Shown here: in pieces, positions 26,203 to 36,896 of the stretch
Numbering within the stretch: position 1 is the stretch's first letter
Layout: each line of letters begins with the position of its first letter
Assembly: GCF_036227565.1 (NCBI RefSeq)
Contig: NZ_CP109460.1
Span: 5,146,001 to 5,210,000, forward strand
Direction: 5' to 3'
Origin: Streptomyces sp. NBC_01454
Lineage (GTDB): Bacteria; Actinomycetota; Actinomycetes; Streptomycetales; Streptomycetaceae
DNA: 64,000 nucleotides
The notes under the pieces: model-generated
What the model saw: the letters and a program-made list of their open reading frames with translations, nothing else
Told to the model about the DNA's origin: nothing
The model's database searches: none
Translations under genes and position numbers: made by a program

Positions 26203-27473
26203 GCCCTGCTCCCTCGGCCACCTTCGGTGCCGCCCGCGTCGTCCAGGCCCTCCTGGGCCAGCTGGGTCTGCCGGGCCCGCTGCTCGTGGAGCCGGTGCTG
26301 CTGTTCGATGGCTTCGAGGCGATCCGCCTCCAGCAGCTCCTGGACGTTGTTCATCAGCGTCTCCATGTCGACCACGCCGAGGTACTCGCCGCGCCGCCCG
26401 GTGACCGCGACCCGGCCCGCGTTGTCGGTGAGCACCGCCTCCAGGGCGTCGCGCAGCGTCGCGTCCCGGGTCACCGTGTCGGCCACCAGGGTGCCGGCCC
26501 GGGCCAGCGACCCCTTGGCACGGGAGAGATCGCCGCGGCGCAGCCACTTGTACGGGCGCCGGTTGCGGTCCAGCAGCAGCAGCTCGTTGTGGGGGCCCGA
26601 GCGCAGCCGTTCGAAGATGGACTCCAGCGGGTCGTCCATGCTCGCGGTGGGGAAGTCGACCACGCCCACGTCCCGTACGCGGGTCAGATTCAGCCGCTTG
26701 AGCGCCGCCCCGGCGCCCACGAAGCCGGAGACGAAGTCGTCGGACGGGTTGGTGAGGATGGCCTCGGGAGTGTCGAACTGGGCGATGTGCGAGCGTTCAC
26801 GGAGCACCGCGATGCGGTCGCCGATCTTGATGGCCTCGTCGAAGTCGTGGGTGACGAAGCAGATGGTCTTGTGCAGCTCGTGCTGGAGCCGGATCAGCTC
26901 GTCCTGGAGGTGGTCGCGGGTGATCGGGTCGACCGCGCCGAACGGCTCGTCCATCAGCAGGACGGGCGGGTCGGCGGCGAGCGCACGGGCCACCCCGACG
27001 CGCTGCTGCTGGCCGCCGGAGAGCTGGCGCGGATAGCGGCCGTGGAACTCGGCCGGATCCAGGCCGACGAGGTCGAGCATCTCCTCGACCCGGTTCTTGA
27101 CCCGCGAGGAGCGCCAGCCCAGCATCTTCGGGACCAGCGCGATGTTCTGGGCGACCGTCATGTGCGGGAAGAGGCCGGACGCCTGGATGGCGTAGCCGAT
27201 CGTGCGGCGCAGCTTGACCGGATCCATGTCGGTGACGTCTTCGTCGCCGATCCGGATCCGTCCCGAGCTCGGCTCGATCAGCCGGTTGATCATCTTCAGC
27301 GTGGTGGACTTGCCGCAGCCGGAGGGCCCCACGAGGATCACGGTCTCGCCGGCCTTGATCTCCATGTTGACGTTGTCCACCGCGGGGGCGGGGCTGCCCT
27401 GGTAGAGCTTCGTCAGATTCTCCAGCCGGATGCTCGCGCCGGAGGTGCTGGTGGTCTCGGGCGTCTCAGGCAC
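26199..27473 (-). CDS. Glycine betaine/choline-type ABC transporter ATP-binding protein with CBS domains
   Basis: 424 residues. Walker A GPSGCGKST, Q-loop in AIQASGLFPH, signature LSGGQQQR, Walker B VLLMDEPFGAVDP and the switch His in CFVTHDFDEA form a full ABC ATPase. The C-terminal ~130 residues hold paired CBS-like domains (GTLVADTVTRDATLRDALEA...), which in OpuA/OpuC sense ionic strength and gate transport. GTG 27473 overlaps the upstream permease gene by 8 bp. Confidence 0.93.
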   Translation of the reverse strand: MPETPETTSTSGASIRLENLTKLYQGSPAPAVDNVNMEIKAGETVILVGPSGCGKSTTLKMINRLIEPSSGRIRIGDEDVTDMDPVKLRRTIGYAIQASGLFPHMTVAQNIALVPKMLGWRSSRVKNRVEEMLDLVGLDPAEFHGRYPRQLSGGQQQRVGVARALAADPPVLLMDEPFGAVDPITRDHLQDELIRLQHELHKTICFVTHDFDEAIKIGDRIAVLRERSHIAQFDTPEAILTNPSDDFVSGFVGAGAALKRLNLTRVRDVGVVDFPTASMDDPLESIFERLRSGPHNELLLLDRNRRPYKWLRRGDLSRAKGSLARAGTLVADTVTRDATLRDALEAVLTDNAGRVAVTGRRGEYLGVVDMETLMNNVQELLEADRLEAIEQQHRLHEQRARQTQLAQEGLDDAGGTEGGRGSRA

Positions 27474-28113
27474 GGATCCCCCTGGAGATGGTCAGGCGTC
27501 CGATCAGGACGTACGCGGCGTCGAAGAGCAGGGCGAGGACGGCGATCCCGAGCGTGCCGGAGAGCACCTGGTTGAGGGAGTTGGCGCTGCCCAGCGAGGC
27601 GATCCCGCGGAAGATCTCATTTCCCAGGCCGGGGCCGGAGGCGAAGGCGGCGATGGCCGCGATGCCCATCAGCATCTGGGTGGCGACCCGGATGCCGGTG
27701 AGGATGGGCGGCCAGGCCAGGGGCAGTTCGACGCGGAAGAGCCGGGCGGTGCGGGACATCCCGATGCCGGTGGCCGCGTCGACCAGGTCCGGGTCCACCC
27801 CGCGCAGTCCGACGATGGCGTTACGGACCACCGGCAGCAGCCCGTACAGGGTCAGCGCGATCACCGTCGGGGGGACGCCCAGGCCGACGATCGGGATCAG
27901 CAGACCGATCATGGCCAGGGACGGGATGGTCAGGATGGTGGCGGTCGAGGTGGTGGCGAGGTTGCCCGCCCACTCGCTGCGGTAGGTCACGACGGCGATG
28001 AAGACCCCCAGCAAGGTGGCGAGCACCATGCACTGGAAGACCGCGCTGGCGTGCTGATACGTATCCGTCAGCAGTTGGGCGTGCCGGGTGCCGACGTACT
28101 CCCAGAAGCTCAC
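27466..28113 (-). CDS. Glycine betaine/choline-type ABC transporter permease (first)
   Basis: 215 residues, about five membrane segments, EAA loop DAATGIGMSRTARLFRVELPLA. First gene of the transporter set; GTG 28113 has GAGGAG 8 bases upstream. Only 14 bp separate it from the AsnC regulator gene on the same strand, so the regulator and transporter may share a transcript. Confidence 0.9.
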   Translation of the reverse strand: MSFWEYVGTRHAQLLTDTYQHASAVFQCMVLATLLGVFIAVVTYRSEWAGNLATTSTATILTIPSLAMIGLLIPIVGLGVPPTVIALTLYGLLPVVRNAIVGLRGVDPDLVDAATGIGMSRTARLFRVELPLAWPPILTGIRVATQMLMGIAAIAAFASGPGLGNEIFRGIASLGSANSLNQVLSGTLGIAVLALLFDAAYVLIGRLTISRGIRA

Positions 28114-28127
28114 TCGGTCTCCTCGGT

Positions 28128-28595
28128 TCAGTCTCCCGATGCCTGTTTCACCAGCGGGATGATCCGCAACGGAACCGGATTTTCCATGACGATTGCCGTT
28201 GACGCCCGCACGATCCCATCAAAGCCCACAACCCGGTCGATCACCCGCTGTAGATCGGCGTTCGACCGAGCGACGAGCCTGCAGAGCATGTCCCCATGTC
28301 CCGTCGTTGTATGCAGCTCCAGAACCTCGGGAACGGTCGTCAAGTGGGCGCGTACGTCATTACCTTGGCCCTGTTTGATCTCAAGAGTGGCGAAAGCGGT
28401 CACCGGATAGCCGATCGCCGCCGGATCCACCTCCGGCCCGAAGCCCCGGATCACTCCATTCGACTGAAGCCGGTCGAGCCGGGCCTGCACCGTCCCGCGG
28501 GCCACCCCCAGCCGCCGGGACGCCTCCAGGACACCGATCCGCGGCTCCTGGGCGAGCAGCTCCAGCAGCTCCCCGTCCAAATGATCGATCGCCAT
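28128..28595 (-). CDS. hpdA: Lrp/AsnC-family regulator (probable HpdA)
   Basis: 155 residues: N-terminal helix-turn-helix (HLDGELLELLAQEPRIGVLEAS, RRLGVARGTVQARLDRLQ) and a RAM ligand domain. ATG 28595 is preferred to the TTG at 28616 because AAGGAG lies 7 bases before the ATG. It is divergent from hppD over 129 bp, as for HpdA (SCO2928) in S. coelicolor, reported to activate hppD in response to 4-hydroxyphenylpyruvate and to repress itself (from memory of the literature). The symbol follows from context and family. Confidence 0.85.
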   Translation of the reverse strand: MAIDHLDGELLELLAQEPRIGVLEASRRLGVARGTVQARLDRLQSNGVIRGFGPEVDPAAIGYPVTAFATLEIKQGQGNDVRAHLTTVPEVLELHTTTGHGDMLCRLVARSNADLQRVIDRVVGFDGIVRASTAIVMENPVPLRIIPLVKQASGD

Positions 28596-29891
<1,296 letters not shown>

Positions 29892-29907
29892 GTCCCGGCC
29901 ACGGGGC

Positions 29908-29937
29908 GGGCCGTACACGATCTTCCGTGTACGGCCC
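29908..29937 (+). terminator. Terminator hairpin after hppD
   Basis: Perfect 11-bp stem GGGCCGTACAC/GTGTACGGCCC with an 8-base loop, 17 bp after the stop. Confidence 0.7.
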
Positions 29938-29957
29938 ACGGATGCGAGGCTGAGGAC

Positions 29958-31322
29958 ATGGACCTCATCGCACGGCTGCGCGCCGGACTCCCGGGTGAAG
30001 CGATCCTCACCGACCCCGATGTCACCGGCGCCTACGCCACGGACATGGCGAGCTTCTGCGCGGCCGGGACGCCCGCCGTGGTCGTCCTGCCGCGCACCGT
30101 CGAGCAGGTCCAGCACGTCATGCGGACGGCCACCGAGCTGCGGGTCCCGGTCGTCCCGCAGGGCGCGCGCACGGGGCTGTCCGGCGCCGCCAACGCCTCC
30201 GACGGCTGCCTCGTGCTCTCCCTGGTCAAGATGGACCGGATCCTCGAGATCAACCCCGTCGACCGGATCGCGGTCGTCGAACCCGGCGTCATCAACGCCG
30301 CGCTGTCCCGCGCGGCCGGCGCGCACGGCCTCTGCTACCCGCCCGACCCGTCCAGTTGGGAACAGTGCTCCCTCGGCGGCAACATCGCCACCGCCTCCGG
30401 CGGCCTGTGCTGCGTCAAATACGGCGTCACCGCCGAGTACGTCCTCGGCCTGGACGTCGTCCTCGCCGACGGGCGGCTGCTGACCACCGGCCGCCGTACC
30501 GCCAAGGGGGTGGCGGGCTACGACCTCACCCGGCTGTTCGTCGGCTCCGAGGGGAGCCTGGGCGTCGTCGTCCGCGCGGTCCTCGCCCTCAAGCCCGCGC
30601 CGCCCGAGCAGCTCGTGCTGGCCGCGGAGTTCCCCTCCACCGCGGCCGCCTGTGAGGCGGTCTGCGAGATCATGGCCCGCGGCCACGCCCCCTCGCTGCT
30701 GGAACTGATGGACCGTACGAGCATCCGCGCGGTCAACGACATGGCGCAGATGGGCCTCCCGGACAGCACCGAGGCGCTGCTGCTGGCCGCCTTCGACACC
30801 CCGGAGCCGGCCGCCGACCTCGCCGCCGTCGGCGCGCTGTGCACCGCGGCGGGCGCCACCGAGGTCGTGCCCGCCGAGACCGCCGCCGAGTCCGATCTGC
30901 TGCTGCAGGCCCGCCGGCTGACCCTGACCGCGCTGGAACGGGTCAAGTCCGCCACCATGATCGACGACGTCTGCGTACCGCGCTCCCGCCTCGCCGAGAT
31001 GCTCGACGGCACCGCCGCCATCGCGGAGAAATACGGCCTGACCATCGGCGTCTGCGCCCACGCCGGCGACGGCAACACCCACCCCACCGTCTGCTTCGAC
31101 GCCGCCGACCCGGACGAGTCGCGCCGGGCCCGCGCGTCCTTCGACGACATCATGGCGCTCGGCCTGCAGCTGGGCGGCACCATCACCGGTGAGCACGGCG
31201 TCGGCGTCCTGAAGAAGGAGTGGCTGGCCCGCGAACTGGGACCGGTGGGGCTGGAGTTGCAGCGCGGCATCAAGGACGTCTTCGACCCGCTCGGCATCCT
31301 CAACCCCGGCAAACTCTTCTGA
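29958..31322 (+). CDS. FAD-linked oxidase, GlcD/D-lactate dehydrogenase family
   Basis: 454 residues. FAD-binding type 4 domain (PAVVVLPRTVEQVQHVM, PQGARTGLSGAANASDG, SLGGNIATASGG) and C-terminal oxidase domain with AHAGDGNTHPTVCFD and ITGEHGVGVLKKEWL. It oxidises a 2-hydroxy acid such as glycolate or D-lactate, with quinone or another acceptor. No GlcE/GlcF partners are adjacent, so it is the single-chain type. The substrate is not deducible. Start ATG 29958, with GAGGCTGAGGAC upstream. Confidence 0.9.
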   Translation: MDLIARLRAGLPGEAILTDPDVTGAYATDMASFCAAGTPAVVVLPRTVEQVQHVMRTATELRVPVVPQGARTGLSGAANASDGCLVLSLVKMDRILEINPVDRIAVVEPGVINAALSRAAGAHGLCYPPDPSSWEQCSLGGNIATASGGLCCVKYGVTAEYVLGLDVVLADGRLLTTGRRTAKGVAGYDLTRLFVGSEGSLGVVVRAVLALKPAPPEQLVLAAEFPSTAAACEAVCEIMARGHAPSLLELMDRTSIRAVNDMAQMGLPDSTEALLLAAFDTPEPAADLAAVGALCTAAGATEVVPAETAAESDLLLQARRLTLTALERVKSATMIDDVCVPRSRLAEMLDGTAAIAEKYGLTIGVCAHAGDGNTHPTVCFDAADPDESRRARASFDDIMALGLQLGGTITGEHGVGVLKKEWLARELGPVGLELQRGIKDVFDPLGILNPGKLF

Positions 31323-31396
31323 CCTGCGCGCCCGCGGGTGTCGCCGGAGCCGGGGCCCGGATGTACACGCCGCGGGAAGGGCGGTTGACTGCCCCC

Positions 31397-31720
31397 ATGA
31401 CGATGAGCGATCCGCACCGGCCCGGCGAGGGCATGGTCACCTTCCGGGTGAGCGGCCACGGAGTCGACGACCTGACCTACGCCGTCCAGCCGCCGGGGGA
31501 GTCCGACGGCGAACACCAGGTGATCCGGCCGGAGTTGCCGTGGTTCGAGGTGATCCAGGCGCGCGGCGTGGGCGCCATGCCGATGCTCACCCTCACCCTC
31601 GACGGGCCCGGCGCCTACGCCGAGTGCGAGATCCTCACCGACGGCGCACCGGCCGTCCGCGGCACCGTGCACGGCCCCGCGGCGACTGCCGTGTTCATGG
31701 CACGTGCCGCCGCCTCGTAA
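31397..31720 (+). CDS. Small conserved hypothetical protein
   Basis: 107 residues, no signal peptide or membrane segment. A beta-rich pattern (MVTFRVSGHGVDDLTYAVQP, ELPWFEVIQARGVG, LTLTLDGPGAYAECEIL) recalls the extracytoplasmic domain of MmpS-like proteins, but without their membrane anchor. I do not assign a function. ATG 31397; ATG 31403 is also possible. Next gene starts 9 bp after its stop. Confidence 0.65.
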   Translation: MTMSDPHRPGEGMVTFRVSGHGVDDLTYAVQPPGESDGEHQVIRPELPWFEVIQARGVGAMPMLTLTLDGPGAYAECEILTDGAPAVRGTVHGPAATAVFMARAAAS

Positions 31721-31729
31721 AGTGCCGCC

Positions 31730-32023
31730 ATGGAATATGCCCTCACCCTCGCCACCGCCGTCCTGCTGATCGGCGTCTATCTGAATGCCCAGGCCGCCGA
31801 CCGCCAGGCCAAGCGGCTGAGCCTCCAGCTCAAGCGACTGGAGCGCAAGACGGACCTGCTGCTCGCGCACGCCGGGATCGCCGAGCCGGAGGACCCCAGG
31901 ATGGCCGAGCTGGATGCCCTGCTGGCACAGGGCAAGACGATCCAGGCCATCAAGCTGCACCGCGAGGCGACCGGCTCCGACCTCGTCGAGGCCAAGGAAG
32001 CGGTCGAACGCCGGATGCGCTGA
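31730..32023 (+). CDS. Membrane-anchored protein with ribosomal L7/L12 C-terminal-like domain
   Basis: 97 residues. An N-terminal hydrophobic helix (YALTLATAVLLIGVYL) is followed by a basic coiled stretch (RQAKRLSLQLKRLERKTDLLL). The C-terminal domain GKTIQAIKLHREATGSDLVE plus AKEAVERRM matches the L7/L12 C-terminal fold, which here lacks the ribosomal stalk's dimerisation part. Such proteins are common in actinobacteria; role unknown. Closely spaced with the small gene before it. Confidence 0.75.
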   Translation: MEYALTLATAVLLIGVYLNAQAADRQAKRLSLQLKRLERKTDLLLAHAGIAEPEDPRMAELDALLAQGKTIQAIKLHREATGSDLVEAKEAVERRMR

Positions 32024-32104
32024 CGGCCAGTTGGGCAGAGGATGGGCGCAAGGACTCCTCGGGCCCACCGGGCCCCCGCATGCCCACGCAGGAAGCGAGA
32101 GCCG

Positions 32105-33550
32105 ATGGCAGCCACCGAAGCGACCAACGCCGCTGATGAGGCGTATGACGTCATCGTGCTGGGGGCGGGGCCGACCGGCGAGAACGTCGCCGACCGGGCG
32201 CATGCCGCCGGACTGAGCGCGGTGATCGTGGAGAGCGAGCTGGTCGGCGGCGAATGCTCCTACTGGGCCTGTATGCCCAGCAAGGCCCTGCTGCGCCCGG
32301 TCACCGCCCGCTCCGAGGCCCGCCGGGTCCCCGGCTTCCAGGCCGCCGCCGACCGCCCCCTGGACGCCCCCGCCGTGCTCGCCCACCGTGACGCCGTCGT
32401 CTCGTACTGGAAGGACGACGGCCAGGTCCGCTGGCTGGACTCGGCCGGCATCGACCTCGTCCGCGGTCCGGGCCGGCTGGCCGGGCCCCGCCGGGTCGTC
32501 GTCGACGGCGGCCGGGTGCTCACCGCCCGCCACGCGGTCGCGGTGTGCACCGGCAGCCGCGCGGCGCTGCCCCCCGTGCCCGGCCTCGCCGAGGCCCGGC
32601 CCTGGACCAGCCGCGACGCGACCGGCGCGAAGACCGTGCCGGGCCGGCTGGTGGTGGTCGGCGGCGGCGTGGTGGGCGTCGAAATGGCCACCGCCTGGCG
32701 GGCCCTGGGCTCCTCGGTGACCCTGCTGGTGCGCGGGGACGGGCTGCTGCCCCGGATGGAGCCGTTCGCCGGCCATCTGGTCGCCGAGTCGCTCGCCGAG
32801 GCGGGCGTGTTCCTGCGCACCGGCGTCGAGGTGCGCGAGGTGCGCCGGGAGGCCCCGGGCGGACCGGTCACCGTCCTGCTGGACTCGGGCGACGAGATCG
32901 TCGCCGATGAACTCCTGATCGCCACCGGCCGGGCCCCGCGCACCGAGGACATCGGCCTGGAGACGGTCGGTCTGTCGCCCGGCTCCTGGCTGGACGTCGA
33001 CGAGACCCTGCGGGTGACGGGGGTGACCGGCGGCTGGCTCTACGGCGTCGGCGACGTCAACCACCGTGCCCTGCTGACCCATCAGGGCAAGTACCAGGCC
33101 CGGATCGCCGGCGCCGCGATCTCCGCCCGGGCCCGGGGCGTCCCGATCCTGGAGTCCGACCCCTGGGGCGCGCACTCCGCCACCGCGGACACCCGTGCCG
33201 TCCCCCAGGTCGTCTTCAGCGACCCGGAAGCCGCCTCGGTGGGGCTGAGCGCCGCCGAGGCGGAACGGGCCGGCTACCACGTCCGGGTGGTCGACCAGGA
33301 CCTGGCGGCCGTGTCCGGTGCCTACCTCTACGGGGAGGGCTACCGCGGCCGGGCCCGGATGGTCGTCGACCTGGACCGTGAGGTGCTGCTCGGCGCCACC
33401 TTCGTCGGCCACGGCGTCGCGGAGCTGCTGCACTCCGCGACGATCGCGGTGGCCGCCGAGGTCCCCGTCGAGCGGCTGTGGCACGCGGTGCCCTCCTACC
33501 CGACGATCAGCGAGGTGTGGCTGCGGCTGCTGGAGGCCTACCGCGGCTGA
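32105..33550 (+). CDS. Pyridine nucleotide-disulfide oxidoreductase-family flavoprotein
   Basis: 481 residues. FAD motif DVIVLGAGPTGENVA, redox-active disulfide C51-C56 in GGECSYWACMPSK (C-x4-C as in class I enzymes), NAD(P) motif VVVGGGVVGVEMATAW and LYGVGDVN before the dimerisation domain. In lipoamide dehydrogenase and mercuric reductase a His is conserved in HPTxSE; here the stretch is HAVPSYPTISEVW, so that His is Tyr. A dihydrolipoamide dehydrogenase reaction is thus doubtful despite the family. ATG 32105 gives a normal start; the upstream frame is not conserved-looking. Confidence 0.85.
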   Translation: MAATEATNAADEAYDVIVLGAGPTGENVADRAHAAGLSAVIVESELVGGECSYWACMPSKALLRPVTARSEARRVPGFQAAADRPLDAPAVLAHRDAVVSYWKDDGQVRWLDSAGIDLVRGPGRLAGPRRVVVDGGRVLTARHAVAVCTGSRAALPPVPGLAEARPWTSRDATGAKTVPGRLVVVGGGVVGVEMATAWRALGSSVTLLVRGDGLLPRMEPFAGHLVAESLAEAGVFLRTGVEVREVRREAPGGPVTVLLDSGDEIVADELLIATGRAPRTEDIGLETVGLSPGSWLDVDETLRVTGVTGGWLYGVGDVNHRALLTHQGKYQARIAGAAISARARGVPILESDPWGAHSATADTRAVPQVVFSDPEAASVGLSAAEAERAGYHVRVVDQDLAAVSGAYLYGEGYRGRARMVVDLDREVLLGATFVGHGVAELLHSATIAVAAEVPVERLWHAVPSYPTISEVWLRLLEAYRG

Positions 33551-33624
33551 GCGCGGGGCGCCGGGAGGCGCGGCGGCCCCGCCGTCCGCGCTCCCGCACC
33601 GCGGGCGTCCCCGTACCCCACCCG

Positions 33625-34098
33625 TCACGCCCCGGGGTCCGGGGACTCCTCCGACGCCGCGCCGCCCGGCCGCAGTTCGTCCCCCGACGCCAGGGCCAGC
33701 AGCTCGCTCAGCCCTTTGTCCAGGCCGAGATGCTGCTGCTCGGACCCCGGCGGCACCACCCGCAGGGTGCGCTCCAGCCAGGCCGAGACCGCCGCGGCCG
33801 GCGCCTCCAGCAGCGCCTCGCCGTCCGGCGAACCCAGCGCCAGACAGACCAGGCTGCGCCCGTCCACCCGGGTCGGCCAGGCCCGCACATCGCCGTCCCC
33901 GCACGGCCGGAACACGCCCTCGACGAGCAGTTCGCGGGCGAAGGTCCACCGGACCGGGGCGTCCGAGCCGATGTGGAAGGTGACATGGACGGCATAGGGG
34001 TCGTCCGTCCGGTACGTCAGCCGGGCCGGCACCGGAATGCTCCGCTCCGACGACAGGACCAGGCCCAGCTCCAGCTCTCGCTCCACCACGGTGTACAT
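33625..34098 (-). CDS. ssgG: SsgA-like sporulation/cell division regulator (probable SsgG)
   Basis: 157 residues of the SALP family, found only in morphologically complex actinobacteria. It begins MYTVVERELELGLVLSSERS, continues with PVPARLTYRTDDPYAVHVTF and VRWTFARELLVEGV, and the DVRAWP motif, the family core. SALPs steer septum-site selection and peptidoglycan remodelling during sporulation. Position between the GlcD/oxidoreductase genes and RDD proteins fits S. coelicolor SsgG (SCO2924, from memory), which affects septum placement. The C-terminal ~40 residues are variable and acidic. Confidence 0.85.
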   Translation of the reverse strand: MYTVVERELELGLVLSSERSIPVPARLTYRTDDPYAVHVTFHIGSDAPVRWTFARELLVEGVFRPCGDGDVRAWPTRVDGRSLVCLALGSPDGEALLEAPAAAVSAWLERTLRVVPPGSEQQHLGLDKGLSELLALASGDELRPGGAASEESPDPGA

Positions 34099-34335
34099 GA
34101 CGTCCGCCTTTCCTCGCTCCCTGCGGACGCCCGAAACGAGGCCCGCGGGAGAGGAGAGCGGCCGGGAGCCGGACCATTACGCGACTTCGTACAACTTTTT
34201 TTCCGCGCCTCTTCCAGGTGGTCGTCGGCGGGCATCGGCACCGTGGCAACCCGGGGTCTGATAGATGTGGACGCCGCGTTGCGGCAGACTGCACCCCACA
34301 TCCCACAGGCCGAGTACAGATACGGGACTTCGGAC

Positions 34336-35898
34336 ATGAGCGCCCCTACCTCAGGATCCGCCGGCGGTAGCCCTACGCCAGGCTTCTACCCGGACCCGTC
34401 CATCCCCGGCTACATCCGGTACTGGAACGGTGCCGCATGGGTGCCGGGCACCAGCCGGCCGGCCCCGGCCGAGGGCGAGGCCATGCCCGCCCCGCCGCCC
34501 GGCATGGCCCCGCCGTCGTCCCCCGAACTCTCGGCTCCGCCCGGGCCGGGGGGACTCCCCTCCGCCGTCGAGGAGACCGGCCCGGTCTTCTTCGACGAGG
34601 AGGACGCGGCCCAGGGCTCCGCGCTGCCGGCCGTGCGCCGCGCCGGCGAGGTCGCGGCCCGGCCCGGGGTGAACTGGGACGACACCACCCGGCTGCACGG
34701 CGCCGGCCTCGAAGCGGGCGCCGCCTGGCAGGCCGACGCCTCCCGGCAGGGCGGGTTCGCCGGCGAGAGCGAGCCCCGGGTCTCCTGGGGTTCGCCGGAC
34801 CAGGCACCTCCCGGCACGCCGTCGGGCGCCCCCGGATGGGGTGCGGTGCCGCCGCAGCGCGAGGAACCGGCCGGGGCGCAGACCGCGGAGGCGTCCGGTG
34901 CGTCCGGGCCCGCCGCACCCGAGGCCCCGTCCGACGGGACGGTCGCCATCCGCGCCGTGAACCCGGCCGCCCGCCACGGCAAGAGCTCCGGCGACCAGGG
35001 CACCACCGCGATCCGTGCGGTCCGGCCGGACGCCGGTGAGCCCGCCAGAGCCCACGAGACGATGACGTTCCGCGCCGCGCCCGGCGGCGGCACGACCTCC
35101 GCCGCGCCCGGCGGCGGGTCCCCGCAGGCGCTCCCGTCCGTCGGCACACCGCAGCAGCCCCACCGCCCGGTCCCGCGGCAACAGCCCCCGCAGCACCCGG
35201 CCTCCCGGACGCCCGCCCCGCAGACCCCGGCGCAGCAGACGCCCGCCCCGCAGACACCGGCCCAGCAGACACCCGCACCCTCGGCCGGCTTCCCGGCGCA
35301 GGGCGGCGCCGCGCAGGCCGGGCCCGCACCGCAGGGCGGCGACGCCGACGGTGTCATCCCCTGGAAGCCCCCGGCCGCCGCCGACCCGTTCTACGAGGCC
35401 CTCCAGGCGGCGCAGGGCCACCCGGCGGGCCTAGGCCGCCGGTTCGCGGCCCGGCTGATCGACACCCTGGTGCTGGGCGCGATCACCGCCGCGGTGGCCG
35501 TTCCCCTGTGGGGCACCGTCACGGACCACCTCGCCGCCAAGGTCGAGGCGGCCAAGCAGTCCGGCCGCCAGGTGACGGTCTATCTCATCGACGGCACGAC
35601 CATCCCGGTCTTCGCCACGATCCTGGCCGTCCTGCTGCTCGGCGGCGCGCTCTACGAGGCGCTGCCGACCCTCAAGTGGGGCCGCACCCTGGGCAAGAAG
35701 CTGTGCGGCGTCCGGGTCCTCGACATCGAGAGCCACGACACCCCGACCCTCGGCGCGGCCCTCAAGCGCTGGTTCGTCTACGGCGTGCTCGGCGTCCTGG
35801 CCGTCGGCGTGCTGAACGCCGCCTGGTGCCTGTTCGACCGGCCCTGGCGACAGTGCTGGCACGACAAGGTGGCGCGGACGTTCGTCGCCGCCGACTGA
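34336..35898 (+). CDS. RDD-family membrane protein with long Pro/Ala-rich N-terminus
   Basis: 520 residues. The start carries a DUF2510-like motif (PGFYPDPSIPGYIRYWNGAAW), followed by ~330 residues of Pro/Ala/Gly low complexity including QQTPAPQTPA repeats. The C-terminal ~160 residues form an RDD domain: LGRRFAARLIDTLVLGAITAA, a central membrane pair and GRTLGKKLCGVRVLD, ending in CLFDRPWRQCWHDKVARTFV. RDD proteins are membrane proteins of mostly unknown function, sometimes linked to ion transport. ATG 34336. Confidence 0.8.
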   Translation: MSAPTSGSAGGSPTPGFYPDPSIPGYIRYWNGAAWVPGTSRPAPAEGEAMPAPPPGMAPPSSPELSAPPGPGGLPSAVEETGPVFFDEEDAAQGSALPAVRRAGEVAARPGVNWDDTTRLHGAGLEAGAAWQADASRQGGFAGESEPRVSWGSPDQAPPGTPSGAPGWGAVPPQREEPAGAQTAEASGASGPAAPEAPSDGTVAIRAVNPAARHGKSSGDQGTTAIRAVRPDAGEPARAHETMTFRAAPGGGTTSAAPGGGSPQALPSVGTPQQPHRPVPRQQPPQHPASRTPAPQTPAQQTPAPQTPAQQTPAPSAGFPAQGGAAQAGPAPQGGDADGVIPWKPPAAADPFYEALQAAQGHPAGLGRRFAARLIDTLVLGAITAAVAVPLWGTVTDHLAAKVEAAKQSGRQVTVYLIDGTTIPVFATILAVLLLGGALYEALPTLKWGRTLGKKLCGVRVLDIESHDTPTLGAALKRWFVYGVLGVLAVGVLNAAWCLFDRPWRQCWHDKVARTFVAAD

Positions 35899-36080
35899 GC
35901 GCGCCCGCGCGGGCGGACACCCGCCGCCCGGGAGGCCCGCCCCTCGCGCGCGGGCCCGCCCCGTCGTGGCCCGGATGACGCCGGCGGCACGCCCCGCCGG
36001 CGCTCCCGCCCGGGGGACGGCCGTCCCCCGAACGGACTTCGCCGGATGCGGCGGGCCGCGACAAGCGGTCGACTCGGGCC

Positions 36081-36896
36081 ATGAGTACCGACCAGCCCGG
36101 CCCCGGCCCCGGTGAGCCGCCGGAGAACGAGCCGTTCCTGAAGAAGCCGCAGGAGCCCCCGGCGGGCGGCGCTCCCGGCAACAGCTCGTCCCGGGAGAAC
36201 GGCTCCCCGCGCAACAATCACGCCAACGGGACGGGCGGCGGCGAGGGCGCCGCACCACCCCCGGGCGGCCAGCAGCCTCCGGGCGGTCAGCAGCCCCCGC
36301 CGCCTCCCGGCGGCACCCCGCCCCCCGGTGGCGGCGCGTACGGCGGGGGGCCGTACGCAGGCGGCCCGTATGCCGGCGATCCCTACGGCGGGCAGTACGG
36401 GCAGCCGGCCGATCCGCTGGCCGGGATGCCGCCGCTGGCCAACCGCGGCCGCCGGCTCGTCGCGCGCATCATCGACGCGATCATCATCGGGGTGCCGGTG
36501 GGCATCATCATGTCCCTGATCGTCGGCGGGGTGAACTACTTCAGCACCGACAGCGGTCAGGCCGGCCGGCAGTGGACGGTCTCGGGCGTCACCATGCTGG
36601 TGTATCTGATCTATGAGGGGCTGATGCTCAGCAGTCGCGGCCAGACCCTCGGCAAGATGGCGATGAAGATCCGGGTGGCGATGCTGGCGAACGGCTCGAT
36701 CCCCACCCCCCAGGCGGGCTGGACCCGGGCCGCGGTCTATTCGCTGCCGGAGATCGTGCCGTGCTGCGGCTTCATTTTCTGGCTGGTCAACGTCTTGTGG
36801 TGTACCTGGGACAAGCCGTATCAGCAGTGTCTGCACGACAAGGCGGCGAAGACCGTGGTGGTGTCCACGGAGCCGGCCCGGCCCGCGTCAGCGTGA
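36081..36896 (+). CDS. RDD-family membrane protein
   Basis: 271 residues, paralogue of the preceding gene but shorter. A Pro/Gly/Gln-rich cytoplasmic tail (with GGQQPPGGQQPPPPP repeats and GPYAGGPYAG) precedes an RDD domain: LANRGRRLVARIIDAIIIGVP, two more hydrophobic segments, SRGQTLGKMAMKIRV and NVLWCTWDKPYQQCLHDKAAK. Its 3' end overlaps the convergent small membrane protein gene by 9 bp. Confidence 0.8.
   Translation: MSTDQPGPGPGEPPENEPFLKKPQEPPAGGAPGNSSSRENGSPRNNHANGTGGGEGAAPPPGGQQPPGGQQPPPPPGGTPPPGGGAYGGGPYAGGPYAGDPYGGQYGQPADPLAGMPPLANRGRRLVARIIDAIIIGVPVGIIMSLIVGGVNYFSTDSGQAGRQWTVSGVTMLVYLIYEGLMLSSRGQTLGKMAMKIRVAMLANGSIPTPQAGWTRAAVYSLPEIVPCCGFIFWLVNVLWCTWDKPYQQCLHDKAAKTVVVSTEPARPASA

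Noticed and set aside
30518..34306. 1262-codon open frame on the minus strand across the GlcD, oxidoreductase and ssgG genes
   Set aside because: Mirrors genes with clear family motifs on the other frames; no recognisable domain.
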